From contig NZ_MRYA01000001.1 of NCBI RefSeq assembly GCF_001921745.1, forward strand, positions 372,001 to 436,000: a DNA stretch of 64,000 nt, written 5' to 3'. Shown here one piece after another: positions 25,305 to 35,474 of the stretch; within the stretch, counting starts at the first letter, position 1; each line of letters starts with the position of its first letter. Source of the DNA: Psychrobacter sp. Cmf 22.2 (GTDB lineage Bacteria > Pseudomonadota > Gammaproteobacteria > Pseudomonadales > Moraxellaceae). The notes under the pieces were generated by a model, which searched no databases, was not told the origin of the DNA, and was given only the letters and a program-made list of their open reading frames with translations. The translations under genes and the position numbers were made by a program.

Positions 25305-26423
25305 TTATACTAAAAGTAAATGCTGCTCGATAATAGTGGCTAAGAGGCGAGCCGCGACTTTACAGCTGCGTGAATCAACATCAAAGGTTGGGTTAATCTC
25401 GGCAATATCAGCCATTTTTACTTTGCCTGATGCCATGATACGTTTAACCGCACGCTCAACGAAGGGTAACTCAATACCATAAGCGGCGGGCGCACTAACG
25501 CCCGGTACCACGCTCGATGGCAAGCAGTCCATATCAATAGTTAAATAGATGACATCAACGTCATTGATAAAGGTCTCTATTTGCGCCACAATTTTTTTCC
25601 ATTTCTTATTGGTGCAATCTTCGTCACTGATAATGTGTACGCCCAACTGCTCAGCACGGTCAAAGAGTGCGGCGGTATTGGAAAAACGACTGACGCCGAT
25701 ACAGCAATAGTGAAATGGCTGGCCTTGCGTCTCAAGGTGCTCAGCAATTTGGCGGAATGGCGTACCAGAGGTGGCGACATCAGACTGACGAATATCTAGA
25801 TGCGCATCAAAGTTAATAATGCCAATAGTAGGCATTGTACTCGTAACATTTTCAAGATTGTTTTTGACATTGCTAACGTCATTAGTAGGCCGATCGGTTT
25901 TTGATGACAGCGCTTGCCACAATCCCAAAAAGCTACCATAAGCGATGGCATGACCGCCACCAAGACCAATGGGTAGGCCGCCTTGCTGGATAATATCACT
26001 TATCTTATCGGCATATTTTACTTGAGCTTGCTCGAGGGTGCGCTCGGCAAAGTCATCATTATCATGACAGTGAATGTCACCTGCATCACCCAGTAGCGTT
26101 GATAGTTGACCATCAAAGCGTTGTTGCAGCTCAGCGATGACGGGCAGTGCCGCAAATGCCTGACGAATCAAAGGCGGCGCTGCTCTGGCTCCCACGCGTC
26201 CTTGATTGCGCCTGACACCTTGGTCACAAGCGAAACCAACCAGTCCAATGCGCTGACCGTTTTGCTGGTTGTTTTGTTGACTGCTGCTATCAAAGGCATA
26301 AGGCTGGGCTATTTGATACCAGTAGCGGGCGCGTGCAGACTCAAACGGCTCTGCACGGCCTGTCCAGCGACTCATATCAGCGGCGCTGTGGCTCACGACT
26401 GTGTCAGACATTGATAGGCTCAT
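25305..26423 (-). CDS. hutG: Formimidoylglutamase
   Basis: About 372 residues of the arginase/ureohydrolase family. It hydrolyses N-formimino-L-glutamate to glutamate and formamide, the last step of the four-step hut route, with two manganese ions. Seen: GGGHAIAYGSFLGLWQAL, the metal motif INFDAHLDIRQ, HIISDEDC region, and YLTIDMDCLPSSVVPGVSAPAAYG, ending with EINPTFDVDSRSCKVAARLL. The start at 26423 has AAGGAG seven bases upstream; an ATG at 26444 would add seven residues without such a site. Presence of this enzyme means the pathway does not need the deiminase/deformylase branch. Between hutH and hutI in the operon. Confidence 0.9.
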   Translation of the reverse strand: MSLSMSDTVVSHSAADMSRWTGRAEPFESARARYWYQIAQPYAFDSSSQQNNQQNGQRIGLVGFACDQGVRRNQGRVGARAAPPLIRQAFAALPVIAELQQRFDGQLSTLLGDAGDIHCHDNDDFAERTLEQAQVKYADKISDIIQQGGLPIGLGGGHAIAYGSFLGLWQALSSKTDRPTNDVSNVKNNLENVTSTMPTIGIINFDAHLDIRQSDVATSGTPFRQIAEHLETQGQPFHYCCIGVSRFSNTAALFDRAEQLGVHIISDEDCTNKKWKKIVAQIETFINDVDVIYLTIDMDCLPSSVVPGVSAPAAYGIELPFVERAVKRIMASGKVKMADIAEINPTFDVDSRSCKVAARLLATIIEQHLLLV

Positions 26424-26483
26424 CACTGATCTCCTTCGATTCATATCGCTTGCGTGTAGTCGATCCGTTATAAAATAAGTACA

Positions 26484-26563
26484 GTGCTACTGGTATAAAT
26501 TTTCTTTGCTTGCTGTGTGACTTCGTCACTCCAGAGGCTGCATAAAATTCATCCCAGTAGCAC
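26484..26563. repeat. Palindromic dispersed repeat, copy C
   Basis: GTGCTACTGGTATAAATTTT (26484-26503) faces AAAATTCATCCCAGTAGCAC (26544-26563). It fills much of the hutH-hutG gap. Its right arm is identical to that of copy E at 48761-48780. Confidence 0.85.
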
Positions 26564-26615
26564 GCCATAAAAACTGTACTCTTTTTATTTAGCACTTACT
26601 ATAGAAGGATGCTAT

Positions 26616-28178
26616 TTATTTAGACTCATACCAATCACTACGCAGCGCCTGCCAATGGTTTGTCAGCGCGCCATCTAATACCAGCTGTTTTGCTGCTTCG
26701 ATATCAGGGGCTAGGTAGCGATCTTTGTCATAAAAAGTGACTTGCTCGCGTAGTTTCTGATGCGCTGTCTGTAACGGCTCTGAAGTATCTAGTCCACGAT
26801 GGAAGTCGATACCTTGACCAGCAGCCAATAGCTCAATACCAACAATGGTAGCGGTATTTTGCGCCATTTCGTATAGGCGGCGGGCGCTATAAGTGGCCAT
26901 CGATACATGGTCTTCTTGGTTGGCAGAGGTTGGAATGCTATCGACGCTGCCAGGATGAGCCATGGATTTGTTCTCTGAGGCGAGTGCTGCTGCCGTCACG
27001 TGAGCGATCATAAAGCCGGAGTTCACCCCTGCATTTTCCACCAAAAATGGCGGTAAGCCACCTGATAAGGTTGCGTCAATCAAGAGTGCCACACGGCGCT
27101 CAGACATAGAACCAATCTCAGCAATTGCCAAGGCTAAAATATCTGCGGCAAAGGCAACTGGCTCGGCATGAAAGTTACCACCTGAGATAGCAACAGGGCC
27201 ATCATCATTGTTAAAAATAAGGGGGTTATCCGTTACTGCATTAGATTCAATCAATAAAGTCTTGCCTGCTTGGTTGATGATATCAAGGCAAGCACCCATG
27301 ACTTGTGGCTGGCAGCGCAAGCAATAAGGGTCTTGTACTCGATCATCTTGCTCATCATTGTGCGAAGCGCGGATAGCACTGCCTTTAATCAAGCTTCTGT
27401 GGGCTTGCGCAATTTGTATCTGACCATGGTGACCACGCACTTCATGAATACGGGCATCAAATGGCGCATCCGAGCCTTTGGCGGCGTCAATAGACATAGA
27501 GCCGACGATGGTGGCTGTCTCAAGTAGATCCCGTGCTAAGAAATAACCGCGTAGTGCTAATGCCGTTGAGACCTGAGTACCGTTAATCAGGGCAAGACCT
27601 TCTTTGGCTGCTAGGGTGATAGGCTCAAGACCATGCTGCGCTAACGCCTCAGCGGCAGGGACTTTCTTACCGCCAACATAGACATCGCCTTCGCCCATCA
27701 TCGCCAGCGTCATATGCGATAAAGGTGCTAAGTCACCAGAGGCGCCAACTGAGCCTTTAGCAGGGATGTTTGGCGTAATTTGATTGTTGATTAAGCCGAG
27801 TAAGCTATCGACCACAGCGCGGCGGACGCCAGAGACGCCCTGCGCAAGGCTAGCGACTTTCATCACCATAATTAGCCTGACCACGTTGTCTGGCAGCGCC
27901 TCACCTGTACCCACTGAGTGAGAAACGATAAGGTTACGTTGCAGTAGCTCAAGTTGATCGTCACTAATACGGGTTTTAGCTAATAGGCCAAAACCGGTAT
28001 TGATGCCATAAGCGCTCTTATCACGCGCAATGATGGTACGTACATCGTCGTGTGAGGCATCTATCGCTTCATAAGCACTGTCAGGTAACGTCAATATGAC
28101 AGGCTGCTCGTAGATATCACGTAGCATCTCAAAGCTAAGCTGGCGAGGGTGTAGGGTTAGTTTTTTGATATCAGTCAT
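26616..28178 (-). CDS. hutH: Histidine ammonia-lyase
   Basis: A 520-residue enzyme removing ammonia from L-histidine to give urocanate, first step of histidine use. The electrophilic MIO prosthetic group forms from Ala146-Ser147-Gly148 in [15 protein letters not shown]. Also seen: the Tyr-bearing loop [55 protein letters not shown] and [18 protein letters not shown]. Length is normal for the family. AGGA stands eight bases before the ATG. It follows the YjiH-like transporter by 137 bp; a HutC-like word sits in that gap, so hutH may have its own promoter. Confidence 0.97.
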   Translation of the reverse strand: MTDIKKLTLHPRQLSFEMLRDIYEQPVILTLPDSAYEAIDASHDDVRTIIARDKSAYGINTGFGLLAKTRISDDQLELLQRNLIVSHSVGTGEALPDNVVRLIMVMKVASLAQGVSGVRRAVVDSLLGLINNQITPNIPAKGSVGASGDLAPLSHMTLAMMGEGDVYVGGKKVPAAEALAQHGLEPITLAAKEGLALINGTQVSTALALRGYFLARDLLETATIVGSMSIDAAKGSDAPFDARIHEVRGHHGQIQIAQAHRSLIKGSAIRASHNDEQDDRVQDPYCLRCQPQVMGACLDIINQAGKTLLIESNAVTDNPLIFNNDDGPVAISGGNFHAEPVAFAADILALAIAEIGSMSERRVALLIDATLSGGLPPFLVENAGVNSGFMIAHVTAAALASENKSMAHPGSVDSIPTSANQEDHVSMATYSARRLYEMAQNTATIVGIELLAAGQGIDFHRGLDTSEPLQTAHQKLREQVTFYDKDRYLAPDIEAAKQLVLDGALTNHWQALRSDWYESK

Positions 28179-28219
28179 GCGAGTTATCCTAATTTTATGA
28201 GCTGTATTAACTTTATTTG

Positions 28220-28231
28220 TTGTCTATACAT
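28220..28231. promoter_or_regulatory. Imperfect HutC-like operator upstream of hutH
   Basis: TTGTCTATACAT matches 10 of 12 bases of the TTGTATATACAA word seen upstream of hutU. It lies about 40 bp before the hutH start codon in the gap behind the transporter gene. It could serve an internal hut promoter. Confidence 0.4.
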
Positions 28232-28315
28232 TTTAGTTTATGTGTTGTTGTTTATAAACCGTTAAAAGCTATGCTATCTAAATTTTCTTAGCTAATCCCG
28301 CCAGTTTTAGTCGGT

Positions 28316-29707
28316 CTAACCGAACCAGCCTAGATATATCGCTAGATGTCCAAAAGGTGCAGCGATTAGAATGCTAAGCACCACGCGCTCAAACCAAATG
28401 ATGACCATCTTGGGTACTGACAGCGGAATCTCAGTTGCCAATACACAAGGAATCATCGCTGAAAAGAACAGCACACTACTAATCGAAACGACGCCTGCTA
28501 CATAGCGGGTTAAGACCTCAGCTTCCGTTAGCAATAGGGCAGGCAAGAACATCTCAGCCAATCCCGCTGACATGCCTTTGGCAGCAACTAGTGGCTCGGG
28601 CATACCGGTTACCCAAGTGAATGGATACAAGAGCAAACCTAGCGCATCAAAGACAGGCGTATATTTGGCTAGTAAAAGTCCTGTCAACCCTACCGCGATA
28701 ATAGAAGGCACAATCGCTGCCGCCATCGTCACCCCATCGCGAAAGTTCGACCACATAATTTGTTTGAGGTCAGTTGCACGGCGTGAGGTAGCTAGTCCTA
28801 AATGATAAGCTGCTGCTAAGCGATTGCCTTGTTGGTTGTCCAAGTCTGGACGGCTGGCGCTATCATCAAAACCTCGAATAGGCGGAATACGGGCAGTAAT
28901 GGCAGTGACAATAAAGGTAATAATCAGGGTCGACCAAAAAAACAGATTCCAAAACGCCATCAAGTTTAAGGTCTTGGCAACGATGACCATAAAGGCCGCC
29001 GATACCGTAGAAAACCCAGTAGCAATAACGACGGCTTCACGAACCGAATATTGCTTTTGCAGAAAGACTCGATTGGTAATGAGCAGCCCAATAGAATAAC
29101 TACCAACAAAAGACGCAACGGCATCAATTGCTGATGAGCCAGGCGTTTTCCAAATCGGCTTCATAATAGGCTGCATGAGTACGCCAAACATCTCCAGCAA
29201 GCCAAAACCGAGCAAAAAAGCGAGGATTAATGCACCAATAGGGACAATCATACCGACTGGTAATGCCAGTTTTTCAAACAAAAACGGCATCATGTCCTTT
29301 TCCATGATGATAGCAGGCGCCATATCAGTGATATACAGGATGGCAAGTACTAGCCCGATAATCTTAAAGGCAGTTAATATCATATTGGTGATATTTTTAC
29401 GCCATGAACCATCGTAAATGGGCTTGCCAACGCCATAAATCATCAGTAGAAATAGTAAAAATACCGCAAGGGTGTGCTGCTGAGTGACCAGATAAGTTGC
29501 CCCATGATCAAATAAGATGGTGCTCTTTTCACCAATAGTAAAAGGCACAAAGAACATCACCAAGCCAATAGCACTAAATACGATTAGCTGTATCAGTGCG
29601 AAAGGTTTTGACAGCAGCTTTTCAGGCGGCGGGCTAGCAGGTGCTGGACTGTCTAGAGGCGTTCTAGGCACGGAGCTACCTGGGGGCAAAATATCACGTT
29701 CAGACAT
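28316..29707 (-). CDS. YjiH-like membrane protein, candidate hut-linked transporter
   Basis: A 463-residue integral membrane protein with about 10-11 helices. The proline-rich N-terminus is cytoplasmic. The layout with two Gate (nucleoside-recognition) regions, such as SSAIDAVASFVGSYSIGLLITNRVF and VTMAAAIVPSIIAVGLTGLLL, then VAAKGMSAGLAEMFLPALLL, and ending SVPKMVIIWFERVVLSILIAAPFGHLAIYLGW, is that of the YjiH family, whose substrates are not established. Its place between hutU (67 bp) and hutH in the same orientation, with its own AAGGA site, suggests it moves histidine, urocanate or a product. The usual HutT/HutM permease is not in this window. Confidence 0.8.
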   Translation of the reverse strand: MSERDILPPGSSVPRTPLDSPAPASPPPEKLLSKPFALIQLIVFSAIGLVMFFVPFTIGEKSTILFDHGATYLVTQQHTLAVFLLFLLMIYGVGKPIYDGSWRKNITNMILTAFKIIGLVLAILYITDMAPAIIMEKDMMPFLFEKLALPVGMIVPIGALILAFLLGFGLLEMFGVLMQPIMKPIWKTPGSSAIDAVASFVGSYSIGLLITNRVFLQKQYSVREAVVIATGFSTVSAAFMVIVAKTLNLMAFWNLFFWSTLIITFIVTAITARIPPIRGFDDSASRPDLDNQQGNRLAAAYHLGLATSRRATDLKQIMWSNFRDGVTMAAAIVPSIIAVGLTGLLLAKYTPVFDALGLLLYPFTWVTGMPEPLVAAKGMSAGLAEMFLPALLLTEAEVLTRYVAGVVSISSVLFFSAMIPCVLATEIPLSVPKMVIIWFERVVLSILIAAPFGHLAIYLGWFG

Positions 29708-29774
29708 ATTATCGTCCTTGATAAAGTGTTGATAATGTCCTTATACCACTTGAGCACATAAGGACAAGGACAAG

Positions 29775-31508
29775 CTATTTAATCATCGGTAGATTTAAGC
29801 CGTAGTCTTTCGCTGTTTTGATGGCCAGCTCATAGCCTGCATCGGCATGACGCATCACACCTGAGCCGCAATCATTGACCAGTACTCGTGCTAAGCGCTT
29901 GGCAGCGGCATCTGTGCCATCAGCGACAATGACCATGCCAGAGTGCTGCGAGTAGCCCATGCCCACACCGCCGCCATGATGGAGTGACACCCAAGTGGCA
30001 CCGCCTGCGACATTGAGCATGCCATTTAATAGTGCCCAATCAGAGACAGCGTCTGAGCCATCTTTCATACTTTCTGTTTCGCGGTTTGGGCTGGCAACAG
30101 AGCCAGTATCTAAATGGTCACGACCGATAACGATAGGACCTTTTAGCTCACCATTTTTAACCATCTCATTAAAGGCTAGGCCCGCTTTATCGCGCTCGCC
30201 CAGACCTAACCAGCAGATACGTGCTGGCAAGCCTTGGAACTGAATGCGTTCTTTCGCCATGTCTAGCCAGCGATGAATATGGGTGTTTTCAGGGAACAGC
30301 TCTTTAATTTTTTGATCGGTTTTATAGATATCTTCTGGATCACCTGATAATGCGACCCAGCGGAATGGGCCTTTACCTTGGCAAAACAGCGGACGAATAT
30401 AAGCAGGGACAAAACCCGGGAAGTTAAAAGCGTTTTTCACCCCTTCATCAAAGGCAACTTGACGAATGTTATTACCATAATCGGTCGTTGGAATACCCAT
30501 TTCTTGTAGGTCTAGCATGGCCTGTACATGTACGGCACAAGACGCAGCGGCAGCTTTGGTCAATACGGTATGTTGGTCTGGGTTTTCTTGTGCTGCCCTC
30601 CATTCTTCAACTGTCCAGCCACTTGGCAGATAGCCATTGATTAAGTCATGAGCGGAGGTTTGGTCAGTGACCAAATCAGGTTTTATCTCGCCTGCATTGG
30701 CACGCTTAACCATCTCAGGCAAGATATCCGCCGCATTACCAAGTAGCGCGATAGAGACGGCTTCGCCCGCGTCAGTATGCTGTTTGATCAACTCGTAGGC
30801 ATGGTCGAGGTCGTCTGCTTGCTTGTCGACATAACCGGTACGTAGACGGAAATCGATGCTGGATTGCTGGCATTCGATGTTTAAAGAAGTCGCACCAGCA
30901 AAGGTCGCGGCTAGTGGTTGCGCGCCGCCCATACCGCCAAGACCAGCGGTCAAAATCCAGCGTCCGCTCCAGTCGCCTTCATAATGTTGACGACCTGCTT
31001 CCACAAAGGTCTCATAAGTGCCTTGGACGATGCCTTGGGTGCCGATATAAATCCAGCTCCCAGCGGTCATCTGACCGTACATAAATAGGTCTTTGCGATC
31101 AAGCTCATTGAAATGCTCCCACGTCGCCCAGCGCGGGACAAGGTTGGAGTTGGCAATCAATACGCGCGGTGCATTTTCATGCGTTTGAAAGACGCCAACC
31201 GGTTTGCCAGATTGTACAAGTAAAGTCTCATCGTCTTCTAACTCTTTAAGAGAGGCGAGGATTTGATCATAGCTTTCCCAGTTACGAGCTGCACGTCCGA
31301 TACCGCCATACACAACCAAGCTTTTTGGGTTTTCAGCGACGTCAGGGTGTAAGTTGTTTTGCAGCATGCGATAAGGCGCTTCGGTCAGCCAGCTTTTGCA
31401 ATTTAATGTACTGCCAGTCGGGGCAGCAATGTTGCGACTCTCGTCACGACGCGTAAATTCATTACTGTTGCTGGTGCCGTTGTTGCTTATTTCATTGTCG
31501 GTAGTCAT
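29775..31508 (-). CDS. hutU: Urocanate hydratase
   Basis: About 577 residues. It converts urocanate to imidazolone-5-propionate using tightly bound NAD as an electrophile. Seen: [51 protein letters not shown], the Rossmann-like [67 protein letters not shown] and [13 protein letters not shown], with the conserved Cys in the region of [10 protein letters not shown] or [10 protein letters not shown]. The start at 31508 ([11 protein letters not shown]) has AAGGA seven bases upstream; the frame itself opens at 31550. First gene of the hut operon, preceded by the HutC operator. Confidence 0.97.
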   Translation of the reverse strand: MTTDNEISNNGTSNSNEFTRRDESRNIAAPTGSTLNCKSWLTEAPYRMLQNNLHPDVAENPKSLVVYGGIGRAARNWESYDQILASLKELEDDETLLVQSGKPVGVFQTHENAPRVLIANSNLVPRWATWEHFNELDRKDLFMYGQMTAGSWIYIGTQGIVQGTYETFVEAGRQHYEGDWSGRWILTAGLGGMGGAQPLAATFAGATSLNIECQQSSIDFRLRTGYVDKQADDLDHAYELIKQHTDAGEAVSIALLGNAADILPEMVKRANAGEIKPDLVTDQTSAHDLINGYLPSGWTVEEWRAAQENPDQHTVLTKAAAASCAVHVQAMLDLQEMGIPTTDYGNNIRQVAFDEGVKNAFNFPGFVPAYIRPLFCQGKGPFRWVALSGDPEDIYKTDQKIKELFPENTHIHRWLDMAKERIQFQGLPARICWLGLGERDKAGLAFNEMVKNGELKGPIVIGRDHLDTGSVASPNRETESMKDGSDAVSDWALLNGMLNVAGGATWVSLHHGGGVGMGYSQHSGMVIVADGTDAAAKRLARVLVNDCGSGVMRHADAGYELAIKTAKDYGLNLPMIK

Positions 31509-31582
31509 GATCATATCCTTGTGATTATCTATACAGTTTGCTGGTGACATTTTAGTAGTAGCATTATTTGATATAGCATAAG

Positions 31583-31594
31583 TTGTATATACAA
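31583..31594. promoter_or_regulatory. HutC-type operator between hutU and hutC
   Basis: A perfect 12-bp palindrome TTGTATATACAA, the core of the known HutC target in pseudomonads (urocanate-relieved repression). It is about 75 bp upstream of the hutU start. Placement between the divergent hutU and hutC genes supports control of both. Confidence 0.8.
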
Positions 31595-31782
31595 ATTATC
31601 AAAGATTATTTTCTCATGCAAGCATTTTTTTATAAATAGTTAAATTATTTATGAAGTTGCTTTGTTAGATAGGCTGTTCTCATGGTGATTATGATAATGG
31701 TCATGATATTATGTCCGCACTTTTATAGCTGCACAGTCACATATAGTTGATACTAAATAAAATGGATACGTTATTTCATAAC

Positions 31783-31859
31783 GCGAAACTGGTATAAGTT
31801 TTTCTAGCTTGCTGTGCCTACGCCGACAGAGACTGCAAAAAATTCATCCCAGTTCCGCT
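31783..31859. repeat. Palindromic dispersed repeat, copy D
   Basis: GCGAAACTGGTATAAGTTTTT faces AAAAAATTCATCCCAGTTCCGC. Outside the core, 31741-31766 (ATATAGTTGATACTAAATAA...) matches the flank of copy A, so the full unit may be about 150 bp. It separates the HutC operator from the hutC gene. Confidence 0.75.
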
Positions 31860-31933
31860 GTATCTTTTTCATATTGGACTGGCTATAGTTGGAATCAAGG
31901 TTAGAGACAAGCATGACAAAGGTGAAGCGTGAC

Positions 31934-32698
31934 ATGACAAAAACAGTTCCAGCATATCAACGGATTAAAAACGCCATCTTGGATAATATCCATTCTGGAA
32001 AATGGCAGGCGGGCGAAGCTATCTCCACCGAAATGGCGTTGGCAGAAGAGTTTGAAGTATCTCGAATGACAGTCAACCGCGCCTTGAAAGAATTGAGCGA
32101 GGAGCGGGTGTTAGAGCGCAGGCAAGGGTCAGGGACGTTTGTTGCCCAGCAGCAGTTCAATCATACCTTTGTGGAAGTGCGTAATATCGCTCAAGATTTA
32201 AAATCAGCCAATCGTGACTATCAGGCACAAGTGGTGAGCAAACGCGCTATTACCGCGAGCATGTTAGATAATGAGATGCGCCGTAAATTTGGTATTGATG
32301 AAGCGGTTGTATCTTCTAATGCAAAGGACGCTGATGGCACTACTAATAGCACTGAGGCGACTGTTTTATATGAAGTAAAAATCATTCATTTTGCTGATGG
32401 TCAGCCGATACAGTTTGAAGAGCGTTGGGTGGATGCGACAAAAGTACCAGAGTTCATTGAGCAAGATTTTAGCGTGGTAAATACTAGCGATTATCTCATT
32501 GCTAAAAGTCCACTTGAGCGCGGTAACTATACCATTCGAGCTTTAGCAGCACCTGATGAGATCGCTCATGCGCTACAAATTGCACCGCAGTCACCGACGT
32601 TAGTACTGCGTCGTCAGACTTATTCGGCAGGGAAAGTATTGACCTTTGTGAAGATGTGGCATGCAGGGGATCGTTATCAATTCTCTGGCAAACTTTAA
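31934..32698 (+). CDS. hutC: GntR/HutC-family repressor of histidine use
   Basis: About 254 residues. N-terminal winged helix typical of GntR proteins: PAYQRIKNAILDNIHSGKWQAGEAISTEMALAEEFEVSRMTVNRALKELSEERVLERRQGSGTFVA; C-terminal UTRA ligand domain: RAITASMLDNEMRRKF, FADGQPIQFEERWVD and LVLRRQTYSAGKVLTFVKMWHAGDRYQF, which closes the urocanate pocket in HutC. It contains an insert of about 20 polar residues (NAKDADGTTNSTEAT) in the UTRA domain. The start at 31934 has AGGTGA eight bases upstream; ATG 31913 and TTG 31889 are also in frame. Divergent from hutU across the perfect operator, so it likely represses the operon and itself. Confidence 0.92.
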   Translation: MTKTVPAYQRIKNAILDNIHSGKWQAGEAISTEMALAEEFEVSRMTVNRALKELSEERVLERRQGSGTFVAQQQFNHTFVEVRNIAQDLKSANRDYQAQVVSKRAITASMLDNEMRRKFGIDEAVVSSNAKDADGTTNSTEATVLYEVKIIHFADGQPIQFEERWVDATKVPEFIEQDFSVVNTSDYLIAKSPLERGNYTIRALAAPDEIAHALQIAPQSPTLVLRRQTYSAGKVLTFVKMWHAGDRYQFSGKL

Positions 32699-32969
32699 CA
32701 ATCTTAAGCGTGCTCACTGTTTTTGTACGGTTATTCTTGCCAAAGTACGATAGTATATGAGCTACACGCTGTTTAAATGCCAGCAATTAACCTTGATTTT
32801 GTTATTTATAATTTTACTATGAAAAATTTATAGAAGAAAAATACTATAAAATGGTATTGAAAGACGCAGATAATATCCTCAAATCGGGCAGCCAAAGTAA
32901 AATATATTTTATAGTTTATTTAACTTGGTCCGCTCATTACATTATTTATTCATCTTATAAGGACGCCTT

Positions 32970-33800
32970 ATGAAACGTCGTAATCTTTTAGCCTTTGCTG
33001 CTAGTACTGTATTGCTTGCCGCTTGTGGTCAGTCACCTACCAATGAAGCGGAAACCAGTGCTACTGCTGCAGCGGAAGGTTCTGATTTGCTACAACGTAT
33101 TAACAATGGCGGTACGATCAACGTTGGTACAGAAGGCACTTATCCTCCGTTCACTTATCATGATGAAAGCGGACAGTTAACTGGTTATGATGTCGAAGTG
33201 ACTCGCGCAGTTGCTGACAAGCTAGGCGTCGATGTCGAATTTAAAGAAACCCAGTGGGATGCGATGCTGGCAGGTCTTGATTCTGAGCGTTTTGATATAG
33301 TTGCCAACCAAGTGAGCTTGACGACGCCTGAGCGTCAAGCGAAGTATGATCTTGCGCAGCCTTATAGCTGGTCAGGTGCTGTCGTCTTAGCGGCAACCGA
33401 TGACAATCGTTATAGCTCATGGGAAGCATTAAAGGGTCTGCGTAGCGCGCAATCATTAAGCAGTAACTATGGTGAAATGGCAGAGCGCTATGAAGCAGAA
33501 ATCGTCCCTGTCGATGGGATGGCGCAGGCGGTTCAGCTTGTGAAGCAAGACCGTGCTGACTTTACGATGAATGACCAACTTGCTGTACTAGACTATCTCA
33601 AAAAATTCCCAGATAGTGGCTTAGAGATTAAACTGGCTGCACCAAAAAGTGAGCAGCGTGGTTCAGGTTTGATACTATTAAAAGGTAATGATGCTGTCGT
33701 AGAAAAACTGAACGAAGCCATGGGTGAGTTGCAAGCAGATGGCACATTGACCAAGCTTAGCGAAGAGTTTTTTGGTGCTGATATAAGCCAACAAAAATAA
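32970..33800 (+). CDS. Polar amino-acid ABC importer, substrate-binding lipoprotein
   Basis: A 276-residue SBP_bac_3 family protein. A lipoprotein signal ([19 protein letters not shown]) anchors it, with Cys19 as the lipidated residue. The binding fold shows [61 protein letters not shown] text and [16 protein letters not shown]. Among relatives it looks most like cystine binders (FliY/TcyJ/TcyA), but histidine or another amino acid is possible given the hut neighbours. An AAGGA site precedes the ATG. Its stop TAA overlaps the ATG of the permease gene, so translation is coupled. Confidence 0.9.
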   Translation: MKRRNLLAFAASTVLLAACGQSPTNEAETSATAAAEGSDLLQRINNGGTINVGTEGTYPPFTYHDESGQLTGYDVEVTRAVADKLGVDVEFKETQWDAMLAGLDSERFDIVANQVSLTTPERQAKYDLAQPYSWSGAVVLAATDDNRYSSWEALKGLRSAQSLSSNYGEMAERYEAEIVPVDGMAQAVQLVKQDRADFTMNDQLAVLDYLKKFPDSGLEIKLAAPKSEQRGSGLILLKGNDAVVEKLNEAMGELQADGTLTKLSEEFFGADISQQK

Positions 33801-34537
33801 TGCTAGCGTCTATAACGTCGGTGTTAGCTGATTTATTGGCATTATTGCCGTTTATGAGCCCTGATCGGGCGCAAATCGTTATCAATTCATTTTGGCCAAT
33901 GCTCAAAGGCGGTATCTATTATTCGATACCGCTGGCATTGATCTCATTTGCTATTGGTATGGTGATTGCGCTAACAGTCGCGCTCATTCGTATTGTGCCG
34001 CGGACAGGCTGGTTTCACAAGATCATTTATAGACTTGCTCGCATCTATGTTTCCGCCATTCGCGGTACACCGATGCTGGTGCAGCTATTTATTATCTTTT
34101 ATGGCTTGCCAAGCGTTGGGGTCAAGCTCGATCCATTTCCTTCAGCGATTATTGCTTTTTCATTGAATATTGGTGCTTATGCGTCCGAGACGGTGCGTGC
34201 CTCGATTTTGTCCATTCCAAAAGGTCAGTGGGAAGCAGGCTCGACCGTTGGTTTGACATACTTGCAAACCTTTCGCCATGTGATTTTGCCGCAAGCACTA
34301 CGGGTATCGGTGCCACCGTTATCCAATACCTTTATCAGTTTGGTAAAAGATACTTCTTTGGCCTCATTGGTGCTGGTTACTGAGTTGTTTAAAGAAGCCC
34401 AAATCATTACCGCACGTAATTACGAGTTTATGCTGGTCTATACCGAAGCGGCGTTTATATATTGGGGTATTTGTCTGTTCTTGACCTTTATTCAAGGTAA
34501 GCTTGAAACTAGGCTTGATCGTTACGTGGCTAAGTAG
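33800..34537 (+). CDS. Amino-acid ABC importer, permease
   Basis: A 245-residue HisM/TcyB-type inner-membrane permease with about five helices. The EAA loop facing the ATPase is [35 protein letters not shown]. The N-terminal helical motif [22 protein letters not shown] is typical of polar amino-acid systems. Only one permease is encoded, so it should form a homodimer, as in cystine (TcyABC/YecS) importers. Its start codon overlaps the stop of the binding-protein gene, and the ATPase follows after 54 bp. Confidence 0.92.
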   Translation: MLASITSVLADLLALLPFMSPDRAQIVINSFWPMLKGGIYYSIPLALISFAIGMVIALTVALIRIVPRTGWFHKIIYRLARIYVSAIRGTPMLVQLFIIFYGLPSVGVKLDPFPSAIIAFSLNIGAYASETVRASILSIPKGQWEAGSTVGLTYLQTFRHVILPQALRVSVPPLSNTFISLVKDTSLASLVLVTELFKEAQIITARNYEFMLVYTEAAFIYWGICLFLTFIQGKLETRLDRYVAK

Positions 34538-34591
34538 TTCATCGACTCATTCACCAGCAGTTTTAGTATTATCAGCACAACAGGAACCTTT

Positions 34592-35335
34592 ATGATTCAA
34601 GTCACCAATATTCACAAAGCCTTTGATCATAATCAAGTGCTAAAAGGCATCGACTTGACCATCGAAAAAGGTAAGGTGGTGGTGATACTCGGGCCATCAG
34701 GGTCTGGTAAGACCACTTTTTTGCGCTGCTTGAATGCGCTCGAGATTCCAGATCAAGGTATTATTGCTTTTGATGATGGCAGCTTGACGGTTGATTTTGC
34801 CACCAAACCTAAGAAAAAAGCGCTGCTGGCACTACAACGCAAGTCTGGCATGGTGTTTCAGTCTTATAATTTGTTTCCGCATAAAACCGCGATTGAAAAC
34901 TTAATGCTCGGACCGACTATCGTACAAGGTCAGAGTAAAGCGCAAGCTCGCGAGCAAGCTTTAGAATTGCTAAAGAAGGTTGGACTATCGGACAAGGCGG
35001 ATCTTTATCCGTTTCAGTTATCTGGTGGCCAGCAGCAGCGTATCGGTATCGCGCGGGCGTTGGCAATCGAGCCATCACTGTTGTTGTTCGATGAACCGAC
35101 CTCTGCACTCGATCCCGAACTGGTACAAGACGTGCTTGAAACGATGAAACAGCTGGCCTCTGAGGGTTGGACGATGGTGGTCGTGACGCATGAGATTAAC
35201 TTTGCGCGTGATGTGGCGGATCATGTGGTCTTGATTGAAGATGGTCATGTGGTCGAAGAAGGCAGTGCCAAGCAGCTGTTTGAAGATTCAACGCATCCCC
35301 GCACGCAAGCGTTTTTGCAGCGTATTGAGCAGTAA
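34592..35335 (+). CDS. Amino-acid ABC importer, ATPase
   Basis: A 247-residue ABC ATPase: Walker A GPSGSGKTT, Q-loop FQSYNLFPHKTAIENL, signature LSGGQQQRIGIARAL, Walker B LLLFDEPTSALDPE and switch His in VVVTHEINFARDVADH. It has the TcyC/TcyN/HisP pattern. An extra acidic-basic insert around residues 65-85 (FDDGSLTVDFATKPKKKALLAL) is common in cystine-type ATPases. AGGAACC stands upstream. Last gene of the three-gene operon, followed by a strong terminator. Confidence 0.92.
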   Translation: MIQVTNIHKAFDHNQVLKGIDLTIEKGKVVVILGPSGSGKTTFLRCLNALEIPDQGIIAFDDGSLTVDFATKPKKKALLALQRKSGMVFQSYNLFPHKTAIENLMLGPTIVQGQSKAQAREQALELLKKVGLSDKADLYPFQLSGGQQQRIGIARALAIEPSLLLFDEPTSALDPELVQDVLETMKQLASEGWTMVVVTHEINFARDVADHVVLIEDGHVVEEGSAKQLFEDSTHPRTQAFLQRIEQ

Positions 35336-35400
35336 TAGGGTCAAATTGACGTTTTATAGCGCAAATCCGCGACTTTTAAATAAGCCTTTACGCAAAAAAT

Positions 35401-35436
35401 AACCCCAACGATGACATCATGGTTGGGGTTTTATTC
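35401..35436 (+). terminator. Rho-independent terminator of the amino-acid importer operon
   Basis: AACCCCAAC (35401-35409) pairs with GTTGGGGTT (35422-35430), with further pairing inside the loop (GATG/CATC), followed by TTATT. It lies about 65 bases after the ATPase stop and may also serve the convergent gene at 35475. Confidence 0.85.
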
Positions 35437-35474
35437 GTTTTTTACGCTAGTTTTTCACTAAGGCTTTTGTTTCG

